Assembly: GCF_028369135.1 (NCBI RefSeq) | Contig: NZ_JAPWHW010000002.1 | Span: forward strand, 186,001 to 250,000 | Reading direction: 5' to 3' | From: Roseovarius sp. ZX-A-9 | Lineage (GTDB): Bacteria; Pseudomonadota; Alphaproteobacteria; Rhodobacterales; Rhodobacteraceae | Length of the DNA: 64,000 nt | Shown here: one piece after another, positions 7,403-15,052 of the stretch | How positions within the stretch are numbered: the first letter of the stretch is position 1 | How the letters are laid out: every line of letters begins with the position of its first letter | Translations under genes and position numbers: made by a program | The notes under the pieces: model-generated | Told to the model about the DNA's origin: nothing | The model's input: only the letters and a program-made list of their open reading frames with translations | Databases searched by the model: none

Positions 7403-8929
7403 TCAAGCGGCCTGACTGGCAGGGTTTTGCGGGGCGGCGGCGTGGCCGCGTGGGTGAAGCCATTTCGGCAGGAAGTCATAGGCATTTCCGAGCCTGTCGG
7501 TCTCCACCGTCTGGCCAACCTCTGACAGCAGCACGGCCAATGAGCCGTCAATGCAAGCATCGAAGGTTTCTGTGGCGCCCCCAATGTGCCGATTGGCAAT
7601 ATAGATTTGCGGGATCGTCGGTGCGCCGGATCGTTCTCCTACAGCGCGCCGCACATGGGCGGCCCACGCTTCATCCCGGTACTCCGGCCCATCGAGGTTC
7701 ACCGTCCGGTAAGATATCCCCGCCTTCGCAAAGAGACGGTGGATCGACCAGCTGAACTCACACCATTCCAGCGCAAAAAGCACAACCGGCTGTGCGGGAT
7801 CTGCCAGAATCGTATCGACATGGGCGATCGCCGCCGCGCTGGCCGGGACAGGGAGCGTCGCGGGCGCCTGAGCCGGGGCTGTGGAATCGAAGCGGAAACG
7901 TGCAGTCGAAGCGGCGATCGCCTTCTCCTCCTCGTCCATATGCTCCTCGATCCCGTCGAAAAGCGGGGTTGTGAGATAACGCTCGCCCGTGTCCGGCAGC
8001 ATGGCCAGGATCCGCGAGCCTTTCGGGGCGGTCTGCGCGATGGCAATGGCGGCAGCCAGCGTCGCGCCAGCAGTGATACCGACCAGCAGCCCTTCCTTGC
8101 GCGCCAGATCCCGGGCACATTGGATCGCGTCGTAACCGCTGACCGGCTGGATCGCGTCGATATGCTCCGACGCTATGACGTCACCTACGAGTTTTGGGAT
8201 GAAATCCGGCGACCAACCCTGCATGGGATGCGGGCGAAAGGCGGGGTGGCTTCCGGCCGGCGAACCGTCCGGCAAATAGCCCTGCGCGATTCTGGACCCG
8301 AGCAACGGTGAATTGTCCGGTTCGGTGGCAATCACTTTGGTGGAGGGGCTTCTTGCCTTCAGCACTCGGGCAACGCCCTTGAGCGTGCCGCCCGAACCGA
8401 AGCCGGTCACGAAAACGTCCAGCGGCGTGTCTTTGAAACTGTCGAGGATTTCTTCGGCCGTCGTGGCGGAGTGGATGTCGGGACCAGCTTCGTTTTCGAA
8501 CTGACGGGCAAGGAACCAGCCATGCGTCTCGGCAAGCTCCGCTGCCTTGGCGAGCATACCGGAGCCTTTTTCCGACGCGGGGGTCAGCACGACCTTCGCG
8601 CCCAGCATCCGCAGCAGCTTGCGACGTTCGACCGAGAAGTTTTCAGCCATCGTCACGACCAGCGGGTAACCCTTGGCGGCGCAGACCATGGCAAGACCAA
8701 TGCCGGTGTTGCCCGAGGTCGCCTCGACCACGGTCTGGCCGGGCGCGAGAGAGCCATCACGCTCGGCTTGCTCGATGATCCCGAGCGCCAACCTGTCCTT
8801 GACCGAGCCGCCGGGGTTGAAACTCTCGGCCTTCACGAAAATCTCGACCCCTTTGGGTGCGAGGGCGCTCAGCCGGATGACAGGTGTATTGCCAATGGTG
8901 GACAGGATCGAATTATGGATAGCGTTCAT
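7403..8929 (-). CDS. cysK: cysteine synthase with fused C-terminal glutaredoxin-like domain
   Basis: A 508-residue fusion. Residues 1-330 are an O-acetylserine sulfhydrylase-like PLP enzyme: K44 in GGSVKDR binds the cofactor, TSGNTGIGLA lies at 71-80, and a GFGSGGTLKG loop holds the phosphate. After an Ala/Pro-rich linker (about 345-368), residues 380-465 form a glutaredoxin-like domain with ALEWCEFSW (C390, a CxxS monothiol-type site), the TIPQIYI cis-proline loop and GGATET. Ordinary CysK is near 310-320 residues. The fusion could deliver sulfide or reduce a persulfide at the active site. It lies between a globin and an MFS gene in a globin/two-component block, so a role under nitrosative or thiol stress is plausible. 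Confidence 0.85.
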   Translation of the reverse strand: MNAIHNSILSTIGNTPVIRLSALAPKGVEIFVKAESFNPGGSVKDRLALGIIEQAERDGSLAPGQTVVEATSGNTGIGLAMVCAAKGYPLVVTMAENFSVERRKLLRMLGAKVVLTPASEKGSGMLAKAAELAETHGWFLARQFENEAGPDIHSATTAEEILDSFKDTPLDVFVTGFGSGGTLKGVARVLKARSPSTKVIATEPDNSPLLGSRIAQGYLPDGSPAGSHPAFRPHPMQGWSPDFIPKLVGDVIASEHIDAIQPVSGYDAIQCARDLARKEGLLVGITAGATLAAAIAIAQTAPKGSRILAMLPDTGERYLTTPLFDGIEEHMDEEEKAIAASTARFRFDSTAPAQAPATLPVPASAAAIAHVDTILADPAQPVVLFALEWCEFSWSIHRLFAKAGISYRTVNLDGPEYRDEAWAAHVRRAVGERSGAPTIPQIYIANRHIGGATETFDACIDGSLAVLLSEVGQTVETDRLGNAYDFLPKWLHPRGHAAAPQNPASQAA

Positions 8930-9016
8930 GGTTTAATTCCTTTGACGGTAGGTACTGATGGGGATCGCAGGCGCCTCAGGCGGGATCTGGGCGCGCGCGT
9001 GTGTGAGTTTGCAGGA

Positions 9017-9448
9017 TCACGCGACGTTGCGATGGGTTGCGGCGCCGGCCTGCATCGTCGTGGCGACCGCGCCATAGGCCGCGGCCCAAGCGTCGCGCAT
9101 GGCAACACTGAAGATCGGGCCCAGCTGGCGTTCCATCGTGGTCAGCAGCGCGGCGCCGACAACGGCATAATCGTCATCGGTGACGCCATAGTCGGAATGA
9201 CGGCTGCCCATTTCCCGAAGCGGTTCGATCACAGGTCTGAGGTTGTCTGCATGACGCACGACAAGGGCCAGAGCCGCGACCAGTTTCTTGCGCTGCGCCG
9301 GCAGGTCAGTGCCTGCGAACATTGGTCGGAATTGTGGCGCGACACGGAAGAATTCATTGTAGAATCCGGCGGCAAGCGCGTCCGGATCGCGGGCGAGAAC
9401 GGCCCAGCTTTCCCGGATCAGGGCGACGGTATCGGTTGGGAGATTCAT
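9017..9448 (-). CDS. single-domain bacterial globin
   Basis: A 143-residue globin close in pattern to the haem domain of flavohaemoglobins, without reductase domains. The candidate proximal histidine is in GSRHSDYGVTDDDY, and the helix A start LIRESW is typical. It probably binds O2 or NO in the cytosol. The ATG at 9448 is preferred because AAAGGA lies 8 nt upstream; an ATG at 9457 would overlap that ribosome binding site. The start lies at the edge of a 12-bp inverted repeat. It heads the globin-cysK-MFS run and follows the response regulator by about 90 nt. Confidence 0.8.
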   Translation of the reverse strand: MNLPTDTVALIRESWAVLARDPDALAAGFYNEFFRVAPQFRPMFAGTDLPAQRKKLVAALALVVRHADNLRPVIEPLREMGSRHSDYGVTDDDYAVVGAALLTTMERQLGPIFSVAMRDAWAAAYGAVATTMQAGAATHRNVA

Positions 9449-9480
9449 TGGTGGCATCCTTTAAAATTGATGCCACCAAT
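9447..9480. promoter_or_regulatory. 12-bp perfect inverted repeat covering the globin start
   Basis: ATTGGTGGCATC and GATGCCACCAAT are perfectly complementary and are separated by a 10-nt A/T-rich centre. On the transcript the AAAGG ribosome binding site lies in the loop and the ATG in the stem. It could be an operator for a dimeric regulator or an RNA hairpin that masks translation. No matching family consensus was recognised. Confidence 0.55.
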
Positions 9481-9493
9481 GTCTGCTACCCTC

Positions 9494-9542
9494 GTTTCAG
9501 TCCGATTTCATCGGTTTGGGCGCGGTGTTTCGATTGTTTCAG
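9494..9542 (-). promoter_or_regulatory. OmpR/PhoB-type box array upstream of the globin gene
   Basis: Read on the minus strand, four copies of a CTGAAAC-like heptamer (CTGAAAC, TCGAAAC, ATGAAAT, CTGAAAC) start at offsets 0, 9, 31 and 42. The last two are 11 bp apart (7 + 4), the classical tandem spacing of PhoB/OmpR regulators. The same geometry recurs at 13822-13870. The array ends 46 nt before the globin start, and its first copy overlaps the stop codon of the response regulator gene. Confidence 0.6.
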
Positions 9543-10234
9543 CCGGGATCGTAGATATAGCCGACACCGCGCACGGTGCGGATCACCTCGGGGTTCTGCG
9601 GATTGGTCTCGATCTTCTTGCGGATCCGCGAGATCCGGATGTCGATAGAGCGGTCGAAGGGATCCCATGACCGGTCATGCGCGCCCTCAAGTATCTGATC
9701 GCGATTGAGCACCCGTCCCTTGTTGCGGGCAAAGAGCTTCAGGAGGTTGAACTCCATCGAGGTCAGCGGCACCTCGACGCCGTACTCGTCCAGCAGCTTC
9801 GCGGCGTCGAGGTCCAGCCAGGTTTTTCCGAAAGGATAGCGTTCGCGCGGAGGTTCCGGTGCCGCGACGACCTCCCGTCGCCGCAGAACGGCCTTGATCC
9901 GCGAGGCAAGTTCGCGCAGATCGACCGGCTTTCCTAGATAATCGTCGGCCCCCATTTCCAGCCCAACGACCCGGTCCACCACATCGTCGGCGGCAGTCAG
10001 CATGATGACAAACGGCCGATCCGGCCCCTGAAGCGAGCGCAGGACAGACAGCCCATCCTCGCCCGGCATGTTGATGTCGAGAAGCACGAGATCCGGCTTG
10101 TCGGATTCGATCAGGGCGCGGAGTTCAACCGCATTGCCAGCCATCCGAACCTCGAATCCACGTTTTGCCAGATATTCGCCCAGCATCTCGCGCACTTCGG
10201 TTTCGTCGTCGCAAACGATGACGTGATCGCTCAT
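9539..10234 (-). CDS. OmpR/PhoB-family response regulator
   Basis: A 231-residue regulator. The receiver domain (1-120) has acidic residues D9 and D10, the phospho-acceptor D53 in LVLLDINMPG and the conserved lysine in YLGKPVDLREL. The C-terminal winged helix (about 131-231) has the LTSMEFNLLKLFARNKGRVLNR segment and a recognition region near RSIDIRISRIRKKI. Its start overlaps the stop of the hybrid kinase gene by 4 nt (ATGA), so it is the obvious partner. It probably binds the CTGAAAC arrays flanking this block, one of which touches its own stop codon. Confidence 0.9.
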   Translation of the reverse strand: MSDHVIVCDDETEVREMLGEYLAKRGFEVRMAGNAVELRALIESDKPDLVLLDINMPGEDGLSVLRSLQGPDRPFVIMLTAADDVVDRVVGLEMGADDYLGKPVDLRELASRIKAVLRRREVVAAPEPPRERYPFGKTWLDLDAAKLLDEYGVEVPLTSMEFNLLKLFARNKGRVLNRDQILEGAHDRSWDPFDRSIDIRISRIRKKIETNPQNPEVIRTVRGVGYIYDPG

Positions 10235-12129
10235 GGCAGAGCCTCCGTGCTGAGTATTTCGCGGGTCAACCTGCGAAGGTCTTTTGGCGCAATCGGCTTT
10301 TCGATGAACGGCCGCCCGACCCCGTCAAGAAATCCGCGCGCCTGCGCGCTCATGGTGTCGCCGGTGACAAAGGCGGTCCGACGGGCATTGGCTGGCTGTT
10401 CGCGCAGGAGATGTTCGTAGAAACCGCGCCCGCCAAGGCCCGGCATGTTCAGATCCGTCAGGATCAACGCATAGTCGCAGCTCTGCAAGCGTTCCAGCGC
10501 CGCCTCGGCACTGGGAACCGCATCGACCCTGAAGCCATCCCTTGCCAGGATCTCGCGGATCAGACTGGCCACTTCCTGTTCGTCATCCACGACGAGGATG
10601 CGCTGTTCGAGGGCCTGATTGATGATTGCATCCTGCTCGCGCGCGTCAGGCTGCGTGTCGGCAACCGTAACCGGCAAGGTGATCCGGAAAGTGGCGCCTG
10701 TGCCCCGGTCCGGATCGATCCGCAAGTGTCCGGAATGGGCTTCCACGACGCGGTGCGCGAGCGCAAGCCCGAGCCCGGTGCCCGAGCCGGCGGCCTTGGT
10801 GGTAAAGAGCGGATCGAAGATACGCCGCTGGATCTCGTTCGGAACCCCGGGGCCGTTATCCGCGACAACAAGCTCCACCGTGCCCCCTGTAGCGTCGTGG
10901 GTCAGCGACAGGCGGATGTGGTCACCTTTGCCGCTTTCCCGGATTGCCTGATCTGCATTGGTAACGAGGTTGATGACGACCTGTCCCAACTGGTGGATAT
11001 CACCCCGTATCGCGGGCAGCGTCGTATCGCAGCTGATCTCGACAGGCGTCGACAACCCTTCGGTTCCATTCTCCAAGGCATCGACAGCGGTCTCAAGCAT
11101 TTCGCGCAGGTCAATCGGGACCAGCCGCACGGGCTGCTGGCGCGCCATGGCGAGGAAGGATTTCACGATCCGGGTGCAACGCTCCGCAGCATCCGATATC
11201 TTTTCGACGCGGCGCCGGGTTTCCGGGTCGATATCCTCTTCCCTGAGCATCAAAGCATGTCCGACCACGACGGACAGCGGATTGTTCAACTCGTGTGCCA
11301 CACCAGCCAGAAGTTCACCGAGCGCCGACATTTTCTCGGCCTGAAAAATCTGCTCGCGCTGATCTGCCAGGGTTCGGCGCAGCGCCACTTCCTTTGATAT
11401 GTCAACAGTGGAGGAAACCATCACCTCCTCGCCTCGGTATTCGATCAGCCGGGCGGAGATGAGACAGGGAAACCGCGTACCGTCAGGGCGGAGCCCGGCA
11501 ATCGGCATGTCATCCACGCGCCCGTCAGGCAGCAGCGCGGTGATGAAATCCCCCCGCTCGGTGCGCGAGGCGAAATGGGCATGCGCATGTCGCGTGGTGC
11601 CCAGCAATTCGGTCGCAGCAGGAGAGCGGTACAGGATGCTGCCGTCGCCGACGCGCGACATCACGACATTCGCCGGGCAGGCTTCCAGCACCTTGGCCAG
11701 CAGTTCATCCGCGTCCTGAGAGTTTTCCACCAGCTTGCGGCTCGCCGAGACATCCCGGACAAACAGGAAAAAGCCATTGGTGGAAGTCTGTCGCAAATTG
11801 GCCCGCAGGATGCGCCCCTCGGGCATCCGGAATTCCAGCGCCGGAACATCGATGCCGGTTCCGAGTTGGGCTTCCATATGCCGAAGTTGCCCGGCGGTCT
11901 CGGCCGAGATCACCCCCCGCGTTTCAAGTGCCCGCAACATCATGTCCCAAGCCAGACCAGGCACGAGGAGATGGGCGATATCGGTGACTTCCCTGCTTCG
12001 GAAAACAGTGTTGCAATAGGTCAGTAAGGCGTCGTCGTCGAAAATCGCGATCCCCTCGGGCAGCGCGTCGAGAACTTCGCTCATGACTACGGCCTGGTCG
12101 GCATCGCCCATTGCTCTGCCGACGGCCAT
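10231..12129 (-). CDS. soluble PAS-PAS hybrid histidine kinase
   Basis: A 632-residue protein without membrane segments. Two PAS-like sensor regions lie at about 18-130 and 140-250. The dimerisation helix contains H279 in LAGVAHELNNPL, and the ATPase domain has NLVTNADQA, DNGPGVP and GTGLGLAL. A C-terminal receiver domain has DDEQEV and D559 in LILTDLNMPG. Phosphate could pass from H279 to the internal D559 and on to the adjacent response regulator. The signal is cytosolic. Given the globins on both sides, gas, redox or haem-linked signals are likely, but no haem-ligating PAS motif could be confirmed. The gene lies 1 nt after the cyclase gene. Confidence 0.88.
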   Translation of the reverse strand: MAVGRAMGDADQAVVMSEVLDALPEGIAIFDDDALLTYCNTVFRSREVTDIAHLLVPGLAWDMMLRALETRGVISAETAGQLRHMEAQLGTGIDVPALEFRMPEGRILRANLRQTSTNGFFLFVRDVSASRKLVENSQDADELLAKVLEACPANVVMSRVGDGSILYRSPAATELLGTTRHAHAHFASRTERGDFITALLPDGRVDDMPIAGLRPDGTRFPCLISARLIEYRGEEVMVSSTVDISKEVALRRTLADQREQIFQAEKMSALGELLAGVAHELNNPLSVVVGHALMLREEDIDPETRRRVEKISDAAERCTRIVKSFLAMARQQPVRLVPIDLREMLETAVDALENGTEGLSTPVEISCDTTLPAIRGDIHQLGQVVINLVTNADQAIRESGKGDHIRLSLTHDATGGTVELVVADNGPGVPNEIQRRIFDPLFTTKAAGSGTGLGLALAHRVVEAHSGHLRIDPDRGTGATFRITLPVTVADTQPDAREQDAIINQALEQRILVVDDEQEVASLIREILARDGFRVDAVPSAEAALERLQSCDYALILTDLNMPGLGGRGFYEHLLREQPANARRTAFVTGDTMSAQARGFLDGVGRPFIEKPIAPKDLRRLTREILSTEALP

Positions 12130-12130
12130 C

Positions 12131-13183
12131 CTAGCGTTGCTCCCGATCCTGAAGCGTTGCCAGCTCGATCGCGAACACCTCTTCAGGCGTACCGGGATTC
12201 AGCTCCGTTTCACCCACGGAAGTGGTCTCGAACCCGCTGTCGATCTGGGCGGCGACGCGCTGGTCGACCACGATCTTCATGGGCTTCGCCCAGTAGCGCA
12301 GGGTGCTGGCGTGGATCACGGCCGGGCCAAAGACGTCGTAGATGTATTTCTGCACCCCGACGACCGACCCGATCACCGACCCCGAAGAGATGCCGACGCG
12401 ACAGGCCCATTTGATGGGATGACTTTGGTTTCGCTGGTCGAGATAGCGCAAAAAGCGTACCGCTGCGCTGGCCGCCGCTTGGGCGTGATCCTCGGCTGGG
12501 TCAGGCATCCCCGCAATGGCAATGTATAGATCACCAACCGCCCGGATTCGAACGCATCCGAATTGCTCTCCAATCCGGTCGAAAGCGGTGTAGATGTCGT
12601 TCAGCTCGGAAACGATCACGCCAGGATCGTGTTCCCCTGCCATCTCGGCGAAGCGGCTGAAATCGAGGCAGATCGCCGAGACCGGGTCATAGAGCCGTGG
12701 CGTGACAATGCCGAAAGTCTTGTACTCCTCATAGACGGACCGGGGCATCATGTTCAAAAGCAGCTTCTCGACCTGCTCCTTCTCGCGTTTGATCTCGCGC
12801 GTGTTGCGCTCGACCATCATCGAGTAGGAGTCGATCATCGATTCAAGTTCCTTGATCCGGCTGATGTTCTGACACACCAGCACCGCGATGCTCTCCCCCC
12901 CCCGGTCGAGCGCCCGGTTAAAGTTCATCGCGACAGTCATCGTGCGGCGTCGGACTCGAAAGGACGTCTCGGTGGTGTACCGACCGGGATTTTCCAACGC
13001 CTCCTTCAGAGCGACGTTGTCGAGATCCGCAAAAAGATCCTGAAGTGGCAGACCGATCTCGATCTCGCCGAACCATTCCTTGAACGTATCATTGTGGAAC
13101 CGCACTCTGAGCGTATCGAGATCGAGCAGCGCGACACCCACTCCTATTGCACGAAGGAGCTGTTCGTTGATTGCCTCGATCAT
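12131..13183 (-). CDS. PAS-linked class III nucleotidyl cyclase homologue with altered active site
   Basis: A 350-residue soluble protein: a PAS-like domain (about 8-108), a coiled signalling helix ending LLLNMMPRSVYEEY (about 112-153, as in guanylate cyclases) and a cyclase catalytic domain (about 165-320). Both metal aspartates are present, D174 in ICLDFSRF and D218 in RAVGDLYIA. The usual VNxASR motif, however, reads VIHAST, so the transition-state asparagine and arginine are Ile290 and Thr294. The protein may have lost cyclase activity, act in a heterodimer, or serve as a sensor. It overlaps the truncated hemoglobin gene by 4 nt and lies just before the kinase gene. Confidence 0.8.
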   Translation of the reverse strand: MIEAINEQLLRAIGVGVALLDLDTLRVRFHNDTFKEWFGEIEIGLPLQDLFADLDNVALKEALENPGRYTTETSFRVRRRTMTVAMNFNRALDRGGESIAVLVCQNISRIKELESMIDSYSMMVERNTREIKREKEQVEKLLLNMMPRSVYEEYKTFGIVTPRLYDPVSAICLDFSRFAEMAGEHDPGVIVSELNDIYTAFDRIGEQFGCVRIRAVGDLYIAIAGMPDPAEDHAQAAASAAVRFLRYLDQRNQSHPIKWACRVGISSGSVIGSVVGVQKYIYDVFGPAVIHASTLRYWAKPMKIVVDQRVAAQIDSGFETTSVGETELNPGTPEEVFAIELATLQDREQR

Positions 13184-13539
13184 TGGTCCACAACCAGTCC
13201 ACGCCGCACTTCGAACGCGCCGACGATCGTGGCGACATCCTCCGGGGCAAGGCCGTGGTCAGTCAGCGTCTGGGTCAGCAGAACCTTCAACTGGTCGAAA
13301 TGCGCGGAGCCGATATCCAGACGCTCATGCATCCGGGCAATCTGATCGTCGGTATAGGTTGCGGGACCGCCCATCAGGGACGAGACGAACTTGGTCTGGT
13401 GATCGACGATCCGCGACATTTCCACATCGTCGAAAAATGGGCCGACATCGTCATCGTCAAGCAGGCGATCATAGAGATCCATTACAATCCGGCTGACGAA
13501 CGAAAAGCCGCCGTATTTTTCAAAGAGAGTTTTTTCCAT
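13180..13539 (-). CDS. group I truncated hemoglobin
   Basis: A 119-residue 2-on-2 globin beginning MEKTLFEKYGGFSFVSRIV, the standard N-terminus of group I truncated hemoglobins. The FVSSLMGGPATYT segment and the following histidine-containing MHERLDI helix carry the expected proximal site. Such proteins bind O2 or NO. The ATG at 13539 is chosen because the longer frame adds 13 non-conserved residues. It is the first gene of the block and its stop overlaps the cyclase start (ATGA), so translation of the two is coupled and the globin may feed a gas signal to the cyclase-like and kinase proteins. Confidence 0.85.
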   Translation of the reverse strand: MEKTLFEKYGGFSFVSRIVMDLYDRLLDDDDVGPFFDDVEMSRIVDHQTKFVSSLMGGPATYTDDQIARMHERLDIGSAHFDQLKVLLTQTLTDHGLAPEDVATIVGAFEVRRGLVVDQ

Positions 13540-13821
13540 CGTTGAAACGTCCCGTTTGGCGGCATTTCCAGTGCACATATTCTTTTGCCGTACAGAGATT
13601 ATGCGACAAGGTTCTTCCGTCAGGCAAGCTTTACAGTTGCTTCCTTCCGCTCAGCCACGTTGGGCACAGCGCGCGACGCGCGAAGGTTGGGCGCTGCGAA
13701 AGGTGGTTTTCCGGGCGACTTCTCCCGGCAAAGACCGCCACCATGACGCCACCTGAAATCCCCCCCCCGATACAGAGAAAACCATCTCCAAACCGAATAA
13801 ACTGTGTAGCGAGCGCCTTGG

Positions 13822-13870
13822 GTTTCAGTCGTGTTTCAGGACCCGGCACCATTTGTTTCATGCGTTTCAG
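13822..13870 (-). promoter_or_regulatory. second OmpR/PhoB-type box array
   Basis: On the minus strand the heptamers CTGAAAC, ATGAAAC, CTGAAAC and CTGAAAC lie at offsets 0, 9, 31 and 42, exactly as in the array at 9494-9542. The last pair, CTGAAAC-acga-CTGAAAC, is an ideal 11-bp tandem. It lies in the 446-nt divergent region between the truncated hemoglobin operon (start 13539) and the small gene at 13986. It could control either side. The rest of this region shows nothing recognisable. Confidence 0.6.
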
Positions 13871-13985
13871 TGCGCCCACACAAGCGCAAACAACTGAAGC
13901 ACATCTGCGGCCGGGACGAAATCAAACCGAAACGCAGATTGGCGAAAGTGTCTTCATCGCGAAACAAACAACGATGGAGACAGAC

Positions 13986-14132
13986 ATGATCAGAAAATTC
14001 CACGACATCCGCCAAGCCCGCCGCGCAGCCCGCGACGCTCGGCGCGACTTCACGGCAACCCAACATCTCGCGCCGCATATTCTGCGGGATGTCGGCATCG
14101 TGCACGTCGACGACAGGGCCTACCCGCTCTGA
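13986..14132 (+). CDS. small DUF1127-like arginine-rich protein, 48 aa
   Basis: The protein reads MIRKFHDIRQARRAARDARR and continues to APHILRDVGI. The pattern of a basic helix followed by L-x-D-x-GI is that of the short DUF1127/YjiS-like proteins, some of which affect RNA or phosphate and stress physiology. GGAGA lies 5 nt before the chosen ATG, while an in-frame ATG at 13974 lacks such a site. It is the first gene of the plus-strand OsmC run and lies 116 nt downstream of the response-regulator array. Confidence 0.6.
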   Translation: MIRKFHDIRQARRAARDARRDFTATQHLAPHILRDVGIVHVDDRAYPL

Positions 14133-14246
14133 GCCCGACCCCGGCACGCTCTCGCTGAAAGCGTCCGCCGATTGGCGGCGATCAAACTGCATCTTTGCAA
14201 CGACACGACCAACCTCAACCCAATCTCAAATCCAAAGGAAGACACC

Positions 14247-14816
14247 ATGAACATCTTGAACACCACCACGACCCCCGCCAACAACGGCGTCAACACCGAA
14301 GCCCTCATCGGCGCGCGCGGCGCGTTTGCCGAAACCCCTGTCGCAGCGCAGTTCACCTTCAAGAGCACCTGCGACTGGATCGAAGGCACCTTCAACCGCA
14401 ACACCATCAACGGCTATTTCGGTCTCGGCCAGGAGCATGAACGCAAGCGGACCTTCTCGATCGAATCCGATCACCCGGAAGTCTTCGCCGCGGCAGACCG
14501 CGCCCCGACCCCGACCGAAATCGTGCTGTCGGCCCTGGCCAGTTGCCTGACTGGCGGCGTGGCGGCTGTCGCCCAGCATCGCGGCATCCAGTTGCGTTCG
14601 GTGCGCGCCAATGTCGAAGGCGATATCGATGTCCAGGGCATCCTCGGTATGGATCCCGAAATCCGCAATGGCTTTTCGGCCATTCGCGTGAACTTCGAGA
14701 TTGACGCCGACGCAAGCGACGAAGACATCCGCGCGCTGGTAGCCCAGTCGCAGAAACGCTCTGCCCTGTTCGACATCCTGACCAACCCGACGAACGTCGC
14801 CGTCACCGTCGCGTAA
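14247..14816 (+). CDS. OsmC/Ohr-family protein, first copy
   Basis: A 189-residue OsmC-like protein. The family core is visible as PTPTEIVLSALASCLTGGVAAVAQHRGI (about 92-118), including the reactive cysteine in LASCLTGG. The C-terminus carries the LVAQSQKRSALFDILTNPTNV pattern. OsmC proteins reduce organic hydroperoxides or handle reactive sulfur. The second, peroxidatic cysteine of classical Ohr at the C-terminal helix is not seen: the motif reads KRSALFD where many members have SPV. GGAAG precedes the ATG. A second OsmC gene follows at 16306 with a flavoprotein between them. Confidence 0.8.
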   Translation: MNILNTTTTPANNGVNTEALIGARGAFAETPVAAQFTFKSTCDWIEGTFNRNTINGYFGLGQEHERKRTFSIESDHPEVFAAADRAPTPTEIVLSALASCLTGGVAAVAQHRGIQLRSVRANVEGDIDVQGILGMDPEIRNGFSAIRVNFEIDADASDEDIRALVAQSQKRSALFDILTNPTNVAVTVA

Positions 14817-14826
14817 CACGAACCGC

Positions 14827-14859
14827 GCAATCGGCCGGGCCCGCGGTCCGGCCGATTGC
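14827..14859. terminator. strong intercistronic hairpin
   Basis: GCAATCGGCCGG-(9 nt)-CCGGCCGATTGC is a perfect 12-bp stem directly after the first OsmC stop codon. No T run follows, so it may stabilise the upstream message or attenuate rather than fully terminate. The 38-codon gene starts 29 nt later. Confidence 0.5.
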
Positions 14860-14888
14860 CAGCCAACTCTCAACCGAAAGGAACACCA

Positions 14889-15005
14889 ATGTATATCGCT
14901 CCCAAGTATCTGCGCGGCCTCACCCGCTTCGACCTCGGCCACTACAGGCCACACCCCAAATCCCCGGCGGAACGCTATCCCGCGGCTCCCCGCAAGAAGC
15001 AGTAG
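14889..15005 (+). CDS. 38-aa proline- and arginine-rich small protein
   Basis: The reading frame MYIAPKYLRGLTRFDLGHYR continues to PAAPRKKQ and stop. AAAGGA lies 7 nt before the ATG, spacing is regular with the genes on both sides (72 nt and 47 nt) and codon use fits. It has no cysteine and no membrane helix. I do not recognise a family. It could be a small accessory protein of the OsmC-monooxygenase run. Confidence 0.5.
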   Translation: MYIAPKYLRGLTRFDLGHYRPHPKSPAERYPAAPRKKQ

Positions 15006-15052
15006 CCGCAAACTTTCCGGAAACGCTGGAAGTCCAGAAGAGGAACCACCCC

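Noticed and set aside
8471..9670. Long plus-strand frame over cysK, the globin and the response regulator
   Set aside because: It crosses three recognisable genes on the other strand and has no domain.
13822..13870. GTTTCA repeats as a CRISPR remnant
   Set aside because: The motifs are only 6-7 bp, the spacing is 9, 22 and 11 bp, and the same layout recurs in a promoter region; a regulator site explains them better.
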